Assembly (NCBI GenBank): GCA_015342445.1 | Contig: JACEFO010002196.1 | Coordinates: 434,001 to 498,000, forward strand | Length of the DNA stretch: 64,000 nucleotides | Direction: 5' to 3' | Origin: Digitaria exilis | Taxonomy: Eukaryota; Streptophyta; Magnoliopsida; Poales; Poaceae | Shown: in pieces, positions 24,754 through 35,311 of the stretch | Position numbering within the stretch: the stretch's first letter is position 1 | How the letters are laid out: each line of letters begins with the position of its first letter | Made by a program: the position numbers and the translations under genes | Notes under the pieces: generated by a model | Database searches by the model: none | Told to the model about the DNA's origin: nothing | Seen by the model: only the letters and a program-made list of their open reading frames with translations

Positions 24754-25442
24754 TGTTGGAAATATAGGCAATTGTAAGTTTAATTTCCGAACTAGATTAA
24801 ACATGACGATAAACAATCCTAGCATGCAATTCTTTAGCAGACTAGGAAGTACGAATAACATAATCATGACAACAAAAAACATGATTAAAATATAGTGTAC
24901 GTACTGAGGAATTGCCGTAGGAAAGATGAACGGCGCAGTCGGAACTACGACGGTTCTACGGACGGAGCGCAGCAGACGATGTTGCAGACGACGGTACGCC
25001 GCAGCACCAGACTTGGACGGAAGACAAGCCGTGATGAAGACGTTTTGAGCAGTCGCGCGTAACGCTTCCCAAAAACCTTATTCGCCCTCTCCCGGTGCAG
25101 GATCTCAAAGACGACCGGTTCCGGAGACCTGCTCTCCCGTTCGCCGGTGCACGCCGGCGCACGGAATGGAGTAGACTATGATGGCAACGCAGCAATGAGA
25201 AGTAGCAAAACCCTAACTCGTATAGACTTTATTAGGGACTCCCTAACCTAGGGAACTCCCATATAGAGTCTATGGTACACTTCTTCCATGAGGGAGGTGG
25301 TCTCTATTTATTGGGAGGAAAACCCCCACACCCTCATCCATTAGCAATATGGGACTAATAGATGACGTACCCCCTCAAGTGCTAATGGGCTTTTGAGATT
25401 TACTTAGGATTATTCATATGGGCCAAGCCCAATAATCTAACA
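24754..25442 (-). repeat. 5' LTR of the copia element
   Basis: 689 bp, promoter-bearing LTR for the minus-strand element. It ends TAACA directly before the target duplication CTTCT. Confidence 0.95.
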
Positions 25443-25447
25443 CTTCT

Positions 25448-25947
25448 TCCTCGTGATTCCTATGCCAATCAATTCTCAAGTTTCACTAATCGTCTGAGAA
25501 CCATGTTATTAGGCTACAAAGTAATTAGTCAAAGATACACGGAGGCAAGATTTTCGTCTATTTACAACGTCTGCAGCTATAACCCGATATTTCTTTCAGC
25601 AAATTCGCAAGGTGGTCACTTCCTCTATACGCTTAGTAGTAGTGACCACAGAAATATCTAAATGTAGCTTCGGCAGAAAACTGCATATATACACATTGGC
25701 GGATGTGCACGTAGATATATGTTCACACCATTACTGATGTGCACCTATGCCTTGCAAGTTTCTTTCCATGTTCGATCACAGAATATACTTTTACCACAGT
25801 TCTTCAATAATGATGGGAATAACATTCTTCCAGAATAATCGTCATCCCTGCAAAATGTAATCTTTAGGCTTGTTACCAAACTATGGGCAAACGAGGCAAG
25901 GTGAAACTGATAGAATTATATTCCAAGAGAGAAAGGAACCTCATATA
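25448..25947. other. Spacer between the copia element and FKBP19
   Basis: Holds the presumed FKBP19 3' UTR and polyadenylation region (minus strand). No other gene is seen. Confidence 0.5.
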
Positions 25948-28472
25948 CTACTGATTTGGAATTATCTTTAGAAGCTCAATATCAAATAGGAGAGTTTTGT
26001 CTATCAAGCCTTGATTCCGTAGAACAAAATCAAGAGCTCTTTGTCCCTGGAAGACAAATGTTAAATATTGAACATGATTCAAACAAACACTGAACTTGTC
26101 AAATCAATGAAATGTTTTACCGAGAATGTCATTGGTTTTGGACCCAACTTGTTATAGTCATTATCTGGGTATCCAAGATCCGGTGGTACAATTATCCTGA
26201 AATCAGTGGTTTCTTCAATATTATATTTGCATATTGCAACATGAACTTTTGCAAAATAAATGGAAGGAACCTTACCTCCTAACTCCTCCAGGTGCCATGC
26301 CTAATATTGCCTCCTCAAAAGCCGGTATGACCTTCGTTATTAAAAAAAACGGTTAGTGAGAGAGACTGACACTGACATAACATTTCCTAATATGAAGAGA
26401 ATACAAAACTGCTAAAACGTCAACAGCCTGTGTCATAATTTCCCTTTGAAAGCATTGTAGCCATTATTTTAGTAAAGCACTGGTATCAATTTCATAGTGT
26501 GGTGTATGGACATGGTAATTTAGCACTCTACCAAAAGTGATTGATGGTATGATATGTAAAAGGGCCCAACTAGTAAATTACCTGTCCTGATCCAACCTTA
26601 AACTTGAAGAAGTCTTTGTCACCACCCTGGCATTTATAATTTCAGAATTATGTATCATTCAAATCAGGGAAAAACAGAGGACGAAAATATGCACATTTGC
26701 ACCCCTTTACCTTGCATTATTTTTTGGTATCGAAATGTGGGATGCACTGTTTAAAATTTGAACCTAAATTAATATACAGTTTAGTCATAAATAGATGGCA
26801 CAATTCTTCTGACCACCATAGCTAGTTTAATAAACTGTTTGATTGTTTAAACCTGTAAGAAAGCTAAGTACATTGGCAATTGATACCTCAAACGAACCTC
26901 CTTTGGTCTTGTTTCGAGCTTCAAAAATGCGACCATAGTATCCAATTGTATAGCCATCCCAATCAACCTTATTGAGTAAACAAATTCAAAACTTTGTCAG
27001 GGTTGGCAGTGTGGCACTTGGCACAACTCTACAAATAACAACAACCGTTACAGAGAAGGATACGTGCACTGGCATCGAAATAAGCTACATGTACATTCAA
27101 ATGTATTGGTTGTAACTCACCACAACAGTCTCCCCCTTTTTTGGAGAAGGGCCAACACCAACCCGCAAATCCTTTACTTTGACATGGAAATCATTAATGC
27201 AATGGTCTGATCATTTAAGCATTATGTAGGAAACAAGAAATCAGTGGATGGTGGTAAAAGCACCTTGTACTGGAGGCCTGATTCTGTTTCAGTGTAATCT
27301 GGATACCGCATTTTTGTCTTTCCGTAATCTTTCCCACGGAGTGCAGGCACTGAAATTGGATTATAGTTATGCAGGCACTGAATTGGATTATAGTTATTTA
27401 GGAACTAAAGAATCTTGAATTAGTAACGACGAGGCAGTTAACCATACATGTCAGCCCTCAGTCACACTACAGAGAGTTTTAGTCGGACTAATGTCCTAAC
27501 TGGACCATTCCAATGAAAAATATACAAACAGAAAGGCATTACTGATTCTCATTCTGCTTATCTTAATCCATCATTGGGTTTTTCCATAATATGATTTCTA
27601 TAAGATCATATGGCATTTTGTGTAATCCAATGAAGATACAGACAATGCTACTGCATACTGCACAAAAAAGCATGACAAGATGAAGACATTGATATCAGAC
27701 TCACTATCAGCAAATTCAGCTTTCGCCACTCCCTTCTCAAGCATGTACTGACAGGAGGCGATGCCAATGGTAATTGCAGGGATCAACATGAGTCTCCTCC
27801 TCTCCATCATAAAACCTGTACCCAAGTAATTCAGGATGTTGTTAGTGGAAACCAAATATCATCTACTCTGTCTTTGGATTGAAATCGCTTTCATCTTAGA
27901 AATCAAGTTTGTGATAGAGTTTCTCCAATTACTTTAATTTTTTTTGCGGGTATCCAATTACTTTAATTTATTATATTTGTATGCATAGCATCTTAATTCG
28001 TATTACTAAATTAAATACGAGGTAAATTTCGCTGTTAACTTTGTCTTCTGAATGAGTTGGTGTTCACAGCATTGTAACTGTATACACTTCACCTGAATCT
28101 GCATGCCATATAGGGAAAATTATTGTATATAAATAGCTTATATAGGTTTGGGGTGCTCCGTTGCCCGTAGCAGGATTGAAGAGAAGGGGAGAGCATACCT
28201 GGTGGGCGCTCCTCGCTGGCGAAGGGCTCTGCCAAGGATGAATAGCGCCGCCGGTAGACCAAGAGAGACTGAGAGAGAAGGGAAAGGGAGAGAGAAGTAG
28301 AGGCATCCGCAGCGCCATGCGGGTGGCCGCGGGACTGATGCCGGCGCCCGGCGGTGAAGGGGAGACCGGGAGCCGGTGGGGAGAGGAGGGGGCGGCGACC
28401 ACGATTGAGGTTGGACGAGGGGAGCTGCGGCAATGGATGGAGGAGGGCCATTGCGACGCCGACTGATGGCAT
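25948..28472 (-). CDS. FKBP19: FKBP-type peptidyl-prolyl isomerase FKBP19, chloroplast lumen (nine exons)
   Basis: Exons by frame and GT/AG sites: 28472-28199, 27815-27705, 27349-27264, 27171-27121, 26967-26887, 26626-26582, 26331-26276, 26196-26121, 26046-25948. Together 879 nt encode 292 residues with every junction in phase. Residues 1-91 form a Ser/Pro/Arg-rich transit peptide. Exon 2 has RRR, a hydrophobic stretch (LMLIPAITIGIA) and a GVAKA processing motif, a bipartite thylakoid-lumen signal of the twin-arginine type. The FKBP fold runs from about 158 (DLRVGVGPSPKKGE) through VDWDGYTIGYYGRIFEAR, VIPAFEEAI and RIIVPPDLGYPDNDYNK to ELLKIIPNQ. MPALRGKDYGKTKMRYPDYTE and the C-terminal half match Arabidopsis FKBP19 as I remember it. 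A second in-frame Met at 28451 (MALLHP) may be the true start. Family members act as lumenal folding factors; isomerase activity is not shown here. Confidence 0.95.
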
Positions 28473-28591
28473 TCGATAACTTTCTACTCATCTCTGCCCA
28501 CCAAATAGGATATGCGATGCTGGTCCATCCTTTGGGACCATCTGTCAGTCACACTCACGCTTTGTTCCTCTTTCTATCTGCATTTTCCCAT

Positions 28592-28749
28592 CCAGCTGCC
28601 TTCCAAATTATTAGTCATCTTAGAATCATTTTAAGTGCCTAAATTCATGATATTTTTTATAAATCTAGACATATATTTGTCTAAATTCGTAACATCTTCA
28701 ATAAATCTGGTCAAAAGCCAGGATGACTAATAATTTGAAACGAAAGGAG
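28592..28749. mobile_element. Stowaway MITE in the FKBP19 upstream region
   Basis: About 158 bp, with CAAATTATTAGTCATCTT at the left and the inverted GATGACTAATAATTTG at the right. The right end CGAAAGGAG is followed by TA. The left end is eroded. It is the same family as 62346-62501 and lies only about 120 bp upstream of the FKBP19 start. Confidence 0.75.
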
Positions 28750-29025
28750 TAACAAGGAAGAGGACAAACTTGAAAAATACAGGATTCCAAAGCGTAGCAA
28801 TGAAAATTTATGGCGTTTGGATCACAAGAAACATACATGGTTAATGTCCCCTATGAAACAAGCCCTTCTATTTTTAGGAGAAAAACTATACTCTTACTCT
28901 CTATGTACTGAATTATAGATTGTTTAAGCTTTTCTAGATTTATAGATTTTATTATTTATATATACACTATGTTTAAACACATACTAAACTTAAACTTAAG
29001 AATCTAAATATACCAAAACGATGTA
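28750..29025. other. Intergenic, AT-rich
   Basis: AT-rich spacer between two Stowaway elements. It may include part of a further decayed MITE, but no ends can be fixed. Confidence 0.4.
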
Positions 29026-29278
29026 CTCCCTCCTGTTTTGAAACGCTTTTGAGATTGCCTTAAGTTAAACTTTTTAAACTTTGAGTGCAAATATTTTTTA
29101 ATGTGTTAGGTTTAGAAATGTGAAAATCATATGAGTAGATTTGTATTGAAATATAGTTTCATCAAAGCATATTTTAAATATATTTTATAAATATTTATAG
29201 CAAAAAGTATTAGTCAAAGTTACGTTTTGGAGACTATGTCAATGTCCTAAAGGACTTCTTTTACCAAACCAGAGGGAG
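29026..29278. mobile_element. Stowaway MITE (253 bp)
   Basis: Starts CTCCCTCCTGTTTTG and ends with the inverted CCAGAGGGAG. It is flanked by TA on both sides (29024-29025 and 29279-29280), the Tc1/Mariner target duplication. AT-rich and non-coding inside. Confidence 0.85.
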
Positions 29279-29312
29279 TATAATTTAAAGTGGAAGAGGC
29301 AAAATAATCATC

Positions 29313-30516
29313 CACTACTACAAAAACTATTTTAGAGGACACTCAAAAAAGCCTCCCAGAGGCGGACACAAAATCTGTCCGCCTCCGTTAATCCCATGCA
29401 TTAACGGAGGCGGACACTTTTTATTTCAGAGGCGTTTGCTATTTCCGCTTCCAAAAATCGATTAACGAAGGCGGACGCTTTAAAAAAAACCGCATTTGAA
29501 AATAAGCTATTTTCGGAGGTGGTCATTTTAAGGTGTCTGCCTCCAAAAATCGATTAACAGAGGCGCACAGTCAACATTGCCCGCCTCTTAAAATCATGTG
29601 ACCCAAATGAAACCTAAAACGCCCGATAATAGTTAACATGTATAACCCCTCTACCCTCATTCCCTTCTCTCCCTCCCCTTCTCTCTCACTCGCCCAGGGC
29701 GCCGCCTCCTGCATCGCCTTGCCTCCCCTGCGCGCAGGACACTGCATCCTTCCTTGCCTCGCCTCCCCTGCGTGCAGGCCACCGCCTCCTTCCTCGTCTC
29801 GCCTCCCCTGCGCGCAGACCGCCGCCTCCCTCATCCTGCCTCGCGTTGTCTCCCCTGCGCGCAGGCCGCCGCCTCCTCCAGCATCTGCATCACGTAGACC
29901 GCCTCCTTCTCGTGGCGTGGTGTTGGTGGCGGCGAGATTCAGGCGCAGAGTCACATGTCAACGCACGGGCGTTGGCGGCGGCGGCTCCATATGTGGGTCG
30001 TCAGTGGCGGCGAGGTCCAGTTGCTGGCGGCGTCCTGCGTCAAGGCACGGGTATGGAGGCGCTGGCAGCGGCGCGTCACGTGGGGCGAAGAGGAGCTGCG
30101 GTGGAAATCCGGCGAGGGTGACACCTCCTCAGGCGTAGATCCGACGAGTCTCGACTTCATCCTCTTCTCCGCCCTGGTGAGGCAGAGCGGGATCTGGCGG
30201 CGCGTGGAGAGGCGGCCGCGACGGGTGGATCCGCCACCCGGCGGCCAGATCCGGTGGCGTGGTGGTCGGCGGCGGATCGGTGCGCGGCAGATCTGGCAGC
30301 GTCGGCGGCGGCGGCGTGAGCTGGATCCGGCGACGGTGGCGCCAATGGGCTTGCCGGGTCCGTGATGGGTTCGGCGGGCTTTTTCTTTTTTTTGTTTGTT
30401 TTGCTTGATTTTCGGAGGCGGGCCTAAAACCGCCTCAGTTAATGCTTCATTAACAGAAGCGCATAGTCAGAGGTGGACGCAAAAACCGCCTCCGAAAATG
30501 CTTTTTTGTAGTAGTG
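29313..30516. mobile_element. Non-autonomous CACTA element with GC-rich internal block
   Basis: A 1,204-bp element with ends CACTACTACAAAAA and the inverted TTTTTTGTAGTAGTG. A 3-bp duplication ATC lies at 29310-29312 and 30517-30519, as expected for CACTA transposons. Subterminal regions repeat GGAGGCGGAC / CCGCCTCCGTTAA-like words in both orientations. The centre (about 29640-30365) is GC-rich and carries a roughly 50-bp tandem repeat. Reading frames there (for example 29638-30138) show no domain and are likely fortuitous or a captured gene piece. No transposase is present. Confidence 0.9.
29715..29885. repeat. Tandem repeat inside the CACTA element
   Basis: Four imperfect copies of a unit of about 50 bp, each centred on GCCTCCCCTGCGCGCAGG or a close variant (near 29725, 29765, 29807 and 29850). 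Confidence 0.75.
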
Positions 30517-30519
30517 ATC

Positions 30520-30750
30520 AAAGTACCCAGAACATGCCCCACAATATAGTTATTGCAGGCCACTAGCGCCGCATCGTTATCTTCAATGGTATTAAGGTGA
30601 ATACCAATTATTGTTGGCAAAAAATCAAGTATATAGTGTATATCATAAATGATATCATAAACACTAAAAAGGTAAACAGTTGATCACCCTTTGTTTAGCA
30701 CTGATGTCGTTTAAACGGTATTTTTGCAATCTCTCGCCACCGACTGGACC
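30520..30750. other. Intergenic; nothing recognised
   Basis: AT-rich spacer between the CACTA element and the Cassandra-like LTR. Confidence 0.4.
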
Positions 30751-30993
30751 TGCTAACGCCTGGAAGCTCCCTAGGACCTCAAGACTTTCCTCACAACCAA
30801 CACAAGTCTTTTTTGCGCAGTTTATCCTCCCTCATGCGCATTCGGAAGCACTTCTCGGTCGGCCACCCATCGCTCCAGGTCAAGCAGGCTTAAACCTCGA
30901 AGTTCTTTCGAATGGGTTTCCAGAAAAGAAGTTACAACTTGTTGGTATAACTATTTTTATCAATCCTATTAAGTCATGGGCCAGGATATTACA
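30751..30993 (-). mobile_element. Cassandra-like (TRIM) LTR with 5S rRNA-derived segment
   Basis: On the minus strand it starts TGTAATATCCTGG and aligns along its length with the LTR at 60370-60591. The internal part contains AGAACTTCGAGGTTTAAGC and GCGATGGGTGG, matching the 3' half of plant 5S rRNA (A-box and C-box area). This is the hallmark of Cassandra terminal-repeat retrotransposons in miniature, whose 5S-like segment can recruit RNA polymerase III. The far end (GGCGTTAGCA) is degenerate and no second LTR is seen, so it is solo or truncated. Confidence 0.75.
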
Positions 30994-31640
30994 CGGTCTA
31001 AATGGTTTCATTCTTTTTCAAAAAGAATACAAATACTTGTACATGTGCATATAAAAATCAAGTGTAAATGTCAATACGTGTTCTAATCCGTAGCTCAATA
31101 TCAATTATTTATTCCACGTTCAAATCATGATTAATGATAAATAAGTCAAATGATAGTACTAATTTAAACATGTAAAAATCAACTAGATTTACCTTATGTT
31201 CACCTAAACAACAATTTAAACAACTGTGTAGCCCAATTACTACTGTTTTTCCATTTCATTTAGGTTGTTTACACCGGTTTCACACTCTTTTATCGTTTAA
31301 ATGATCAATAAACCATTTAATTTCTGTTTACACCCTAAATAAAACCGTTCAACATCATTTACCATTTAGTGACCATAGGCGAACACTGATATCATATTGT
31401 GTATAATGGTAATGGAAAATACTAAACAAGCTTTGGGCAGAACAAAGCGATGCAGCCGAACTTTCCTCCTCCCCCACCGGCACACCTAGTAACCCCCTCT
31501 AGCTACCCCCCCCCGGTCGAGGTACAACACATGTGCCTTAATCGCTCCCCTCCCTAACACGGTCGAACTCTCTCTCGATCTCTCAAGAGCAGGCGACGGC
31601 GGCATGGGGGCGCGACTAGGGTTTGGCGGCAGTGGGCCAG
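30994..31640. other. Intergenic with short GC-rich stretch
   Basis: AT-rich up to about 31430, then a C-rich stretch ending in a leader-like segment (about 31560-31650). No gene can be supported. Confidence 0.4.
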
Positions 31641-31649
31641 TCGGCTCTT

Positions 31650-31906
31650 CCATAGCTCAGGAAAGATAGTCATGTTAATCCTTTTTTTACTTTTCGTAAG
31701 TTTACTTCTCACAATTTAGTTTACTAGACTTGTCATGTTAATATAGGGTTGAACATAGGGTGCAAAACTTATTTTACTAACTAAAAAGCTACACTTTGCT
31801 TGTTTTAGACACTTAGAGTGAATTGACTTTTTGTTAGAATTGTTTTTGTTGTAATTAATTAAATATTTAGAAATCTAATTTACCCCCACTCATCTTGATT
31901 CTTTCA
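31650..31906 (+). mobile_element. Fragment of a SIRE-like copia LTR (3' end)
   Basis: CATGTTAATATAGGGTTGAACATAGGGTGCAAAACTT and the following AT-rich run resemble 42410-42460. The segment ends TTGATTCTTTCA, equivalent to the LTR ends at 35084 and 42597. No primer-binding site follows, so this is a truncated remnant. Confidence 0.5.
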
Positions 31907-33867
31907 CCGTTCACCCATTCTCCAAAAGTGCATTGGAAGCTCTACGTCTGAAAACCAATCTATTTTTAATATGTGTGATGAGATGTTTTAGAAAATTGGA
32001 AATCATAGTACAGACGCACATAGATTTATAGGCACAGTCATCGTACATTCACACAATTCTATCCCATGAGAACATAGAGGGCCACTTTGAGAGGCCCAAT
32101 CCATGGGGGAATCCCGGCCTTTTCCCTGGGCTGCCGCCCTTGGAGGAATTCGGCCATAGGCTAAATTTCCCTAGCATTTGGAAGCCCATCCAGCAGGGGA
32201 GCCCGGCCCAGCCCCCTGCATTTTCCCAGGGTCGCGCGTCCACGACCCCCGTGTCCGGGCGGCTCTTCCCCGACACGGGATCCCCTGACGCAACGCCATC
32301 GCATTGTCGCCTCCACCCCCGACTCGGGCACCTCCACCGCCGCCACCTCTACTCGACCACCACCGTGACGGCTTCCACCTTGCTGCCACCACCACCATCG
32401 ACTCGTTCACCTCCGCTGCCGCCGCGCCATCTACCACCTTGGCCCTTCGACCTCACACTCTGCTGCAACCTCCCCCGCCGCATCCTCCTACGATACCGTG
32501 CTCCGCAAATGAGCTCGCTAGATTTTCTCCTCTCCTCCTACCTTTGGCCGCCGGCCTAGGCTTTGTCCTCACACCATTCCGTGTAGATCTTGGGGAATCT
32601 CTGGTGAACATGAGTAGCCGCACAAGAAGCTCTGGGACGTCGGGAGCATATAGGACGGATACGGGCACCGCAAGCAACGACAGGCTCCGGCTCCGAGTGA
32701 ATCGCCGCGGAGCACACCACGCCGCCTAGATCCTCCGCCCACTCCGCTGGCCGCCACTAGTCTCTCGGTCCGCTCCCTCCGCCGCTTCCAGCCTTCCTTG
32801 CTCCCTGCGCGTTGGTTACTTTCTCGTTTTTTGCTTGCTTGGATTGGGTGGATTCCGTTGTTATCAGTGTTGAGGGTTCGATTTTCTTCTTGGACGATAG
32901 AGAACGGATTACCCGAATCCTTCTCGTTCGATTAGGATGGCGATGGCTGCTCCCTGCTGGTGCTGCAACTTTTGTCCGAAATTCTGGAGAATAGAAGTCC
33001 GCCCCTGATTTGTGTTGATGATCAGATGATGATTCGTATGGAAAACATTACATTCGTGGATCTACAATTGCTTGTTTTGTTTGTTGTTTCTTGGGTAATT
33101 ATCATATTAGTTTCTTGGGTAATCATATTTTTTGCATTAACAATTTGGAACTGAGGCTTTTGTTGTTGTGATTCATCCATTTGAAATTTATGGAGTTGGT
33201 GTGAGGTGATCATCCCAGGCATGCAATTGGATCACATGTTGAGCCGTCTAGCCCTGCGTAGGATAAGTGGATAACTGAATCCGTGGTCGCTTTTTGCTCT
33301 GTTGCATTGCTTATGTCTAAATAGTATTAAGTGAATTCTCCGTACTCAAGCCTGGATTTTGACACTGTCATGTGTAACACTACTGCCACTTTGTGTATGG
33401 GAGCTAATGCTAGTTTAATTCAATAGTGCTAATGAAGCAATGATGGTCGAGCCTGCCAATCATTGCATCAGCTGTCTTAATTGATTTTTAATAATCATCA
33501 TAAATGCCATTGATATTGGTGAGAATTTGATGTGTTTCATTGCTGATAATCTTTCTGAGATGTCATTTCCTGGAAATGTTGGGTTGCTCAACTATGCGTT
33601 GTGTATATAGATTGTGTGTGTTGTGCATCGCTTCTGCAAATTTTATTTTTATAATGTTTATGTAGATTTGTAAAATATATGCAGTAGTCAAGCTCAGGCA
33701 TTCAGACTCCTACAATTCCATATGTTTGAGTCCTTGTATTCCCTCTACTGACTTGCAACTGTCAAATGTTAATAAGCTAGTGTAACGTATCATTGGCAAG
33801 GACCATAAAGAACATGACACTGAAATTACTGGATACCTTTCACATTGCTTCCGGATATTAATAATGG
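31907..33867. other. Unassigned region with GC-rich, leader-like block
   Basis: From about 32060 to 32800 the sequence is C-rich, with overlapping frames on both strands (for example 32140-32559 and 32304-32729, rich in Pro and Thr). It then becomes AT-rich like a grass 5' leader followed by an intron. No domain, splice-supported gene or transposon end can be shown. It could be the 5' end of a broken or captured gene. Confidence 0.35.
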
Positions 33868-35084
33868 TGAAAGTGCATTTGGCCCCCCCTATGTGGGTTT
33901 TGATGTTGATGACATAAGCAATTAAGGAACTAATGAGATTATTTGAGATGTTGAAAGATTTAGAGCTAAAAGATGTACATTTTGGAGAAAGGAAGTCTCT
34001 CTTTCAAAGGACGGAAGGTGACAATGCTTTGTTGAAGATCTTTTTATCATTTTCCATTTTGAAATTGAGTATAGAAAAATCCATACTATTAAGAGGGATG
34101 TGGAGAATTACTTGGAGATGCCCAAAAGTGCTTAGTAGAGATGCTAACAACATATGAGAGACACAAAGGCTAACACACTTGCACTTATCCTGAAAATTCA
34201 CTGTCTGTCGGAAGTTTCTAAGATCATCGGAAGTTCCGACAGGCTCCTTGACAGCTCATAACGGCTAGTTTTTGGAGGAACGGGTATAAATACCCCCTCA
34301 CCCCTCCTTCACCAGCTGCCGACCCCATTCACAAAGAACACTTCCTCAAGCTCTCTCCCCTCTTCCCAAACTCCCTTTGAGCTAGGGCTTGGGATAAAGC
34401 AAGATTGAGTTGAGAGCCTTGATATTTGAGTTGGGGAAAGCAAACCTTTGGTCTCTTGAGCACTTGAAGCATCTCCGGTGATTGATTCGTGTTTGTTACT
34501 CTTGGAGCTTGCTCCTAGACGGTTTGGCGTCGCCCGTGGAGTGCTCAACGGATTGTGAGCTCCCCGAGAAGTTTGTATTGCCTATTCCTTCGTGGAAAAT
34601 CTAGTAAGTGACTCAAACCTCCTTTGTGATTGATTTGAGGGAGGAAAAGGTTAGTTGACAACCTTGCTCTTTGTGAGCTCCTCAATGAAGACGTAGCTTC
34701 CTTTGTGGGAGTGAACTTCGAGAACAAATACTTGTCTCTTGTCCATTTACTTATTTGTTCTTGTTGTCCATACATGTTCATGTTGTTCATCTAGACCTAG
34801 AACTTTATTTGACCCAATCTATCTCTACAAGCCGTTCCTCCTATAAAGTTGATATTGTATCATCTCCTGGCATCATTGCGCAACTTTTGATTCATACAGA
34901 ATTTCTAATTTCATTTTAGATTTTGAATTTAGTGAAGAACAATCCTGTTATCGGAAGTTCCGCAGAGCTTCGGAAGTTCCGTCCCTTCGGAACTTCCTAA
35001 GAGTTTTGGAAATTCCGAAGAACTTTACCGCTGCGAAGTATTTTTTCAGGAAAATCAAAGAAGCGACTATTCACGATCCTTTCA
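33868..35084 (+). repeat. 5' LTR of the SIRE-like element
   Basis: About 1,217 bp with a TATA-like GTATAAATACC at about 34286. The exact left base is uncertain (TGGTGAAAG or TGAAAG). Confidence 0.65.
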
Positions 35085-35311
35085 ATTGTTATTAGAGCCG
35101 AGGTCTCTTGATTGAGGCTTAACCACCGAAGAGAAGATGTCAAGAAGTGGGGAAGACGCCGAGATTGATGCGGGTATTGGACAAGGTGGAGACTGGGGGC
35201 TGAGACTCTTCCTCATCCCCGTGTTCACTCAAGTCGTCCAGCTTCTATTAAGAATGTGGAAGTGACTCGGACTCAAGTGAAGATGAAAATAAAGATGAAG
35301 CAACTAAAGAG

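Larger units (their letters stand above)
19567..25442 (-). mobile_element. Ty1/copia LTR retrotransposon, structurally complete
   Basis: A 5,876-bp element with two 689-bp LTRs (19567-20255 and 24754-25442), both TGTTGG...TAACA, flanked by the duplication CTTCT at 19562-19566 and 25443-25447. Transcription runs on the minus strand from the right-hand LTR. A polypurine tract (TGGTGGGGGATT, reading the minus strand) abuts the left LTR at about 20256-20267. By eye the LTRs differ at about 12 of 689 positions (roughly 98% identity), so the insertion is recent. The internal gag-pol frame carries two nonsense codons. A standard primer-binding site is not obvious next to the right LTR. Confidence 0.95.

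Noticed and set aside
24956..25195. 79-codon conserved frame also present at 19769-20008
   Set aside because: The similarity exists because both are in the two LTRs of the same copia element.
29638..30138. 166-codon Pro/Arg-rich protein
   Set aside because: It is produced by the tandem repeat and GC-rich centre of the CACTA element, and competing frames are open on both strands.
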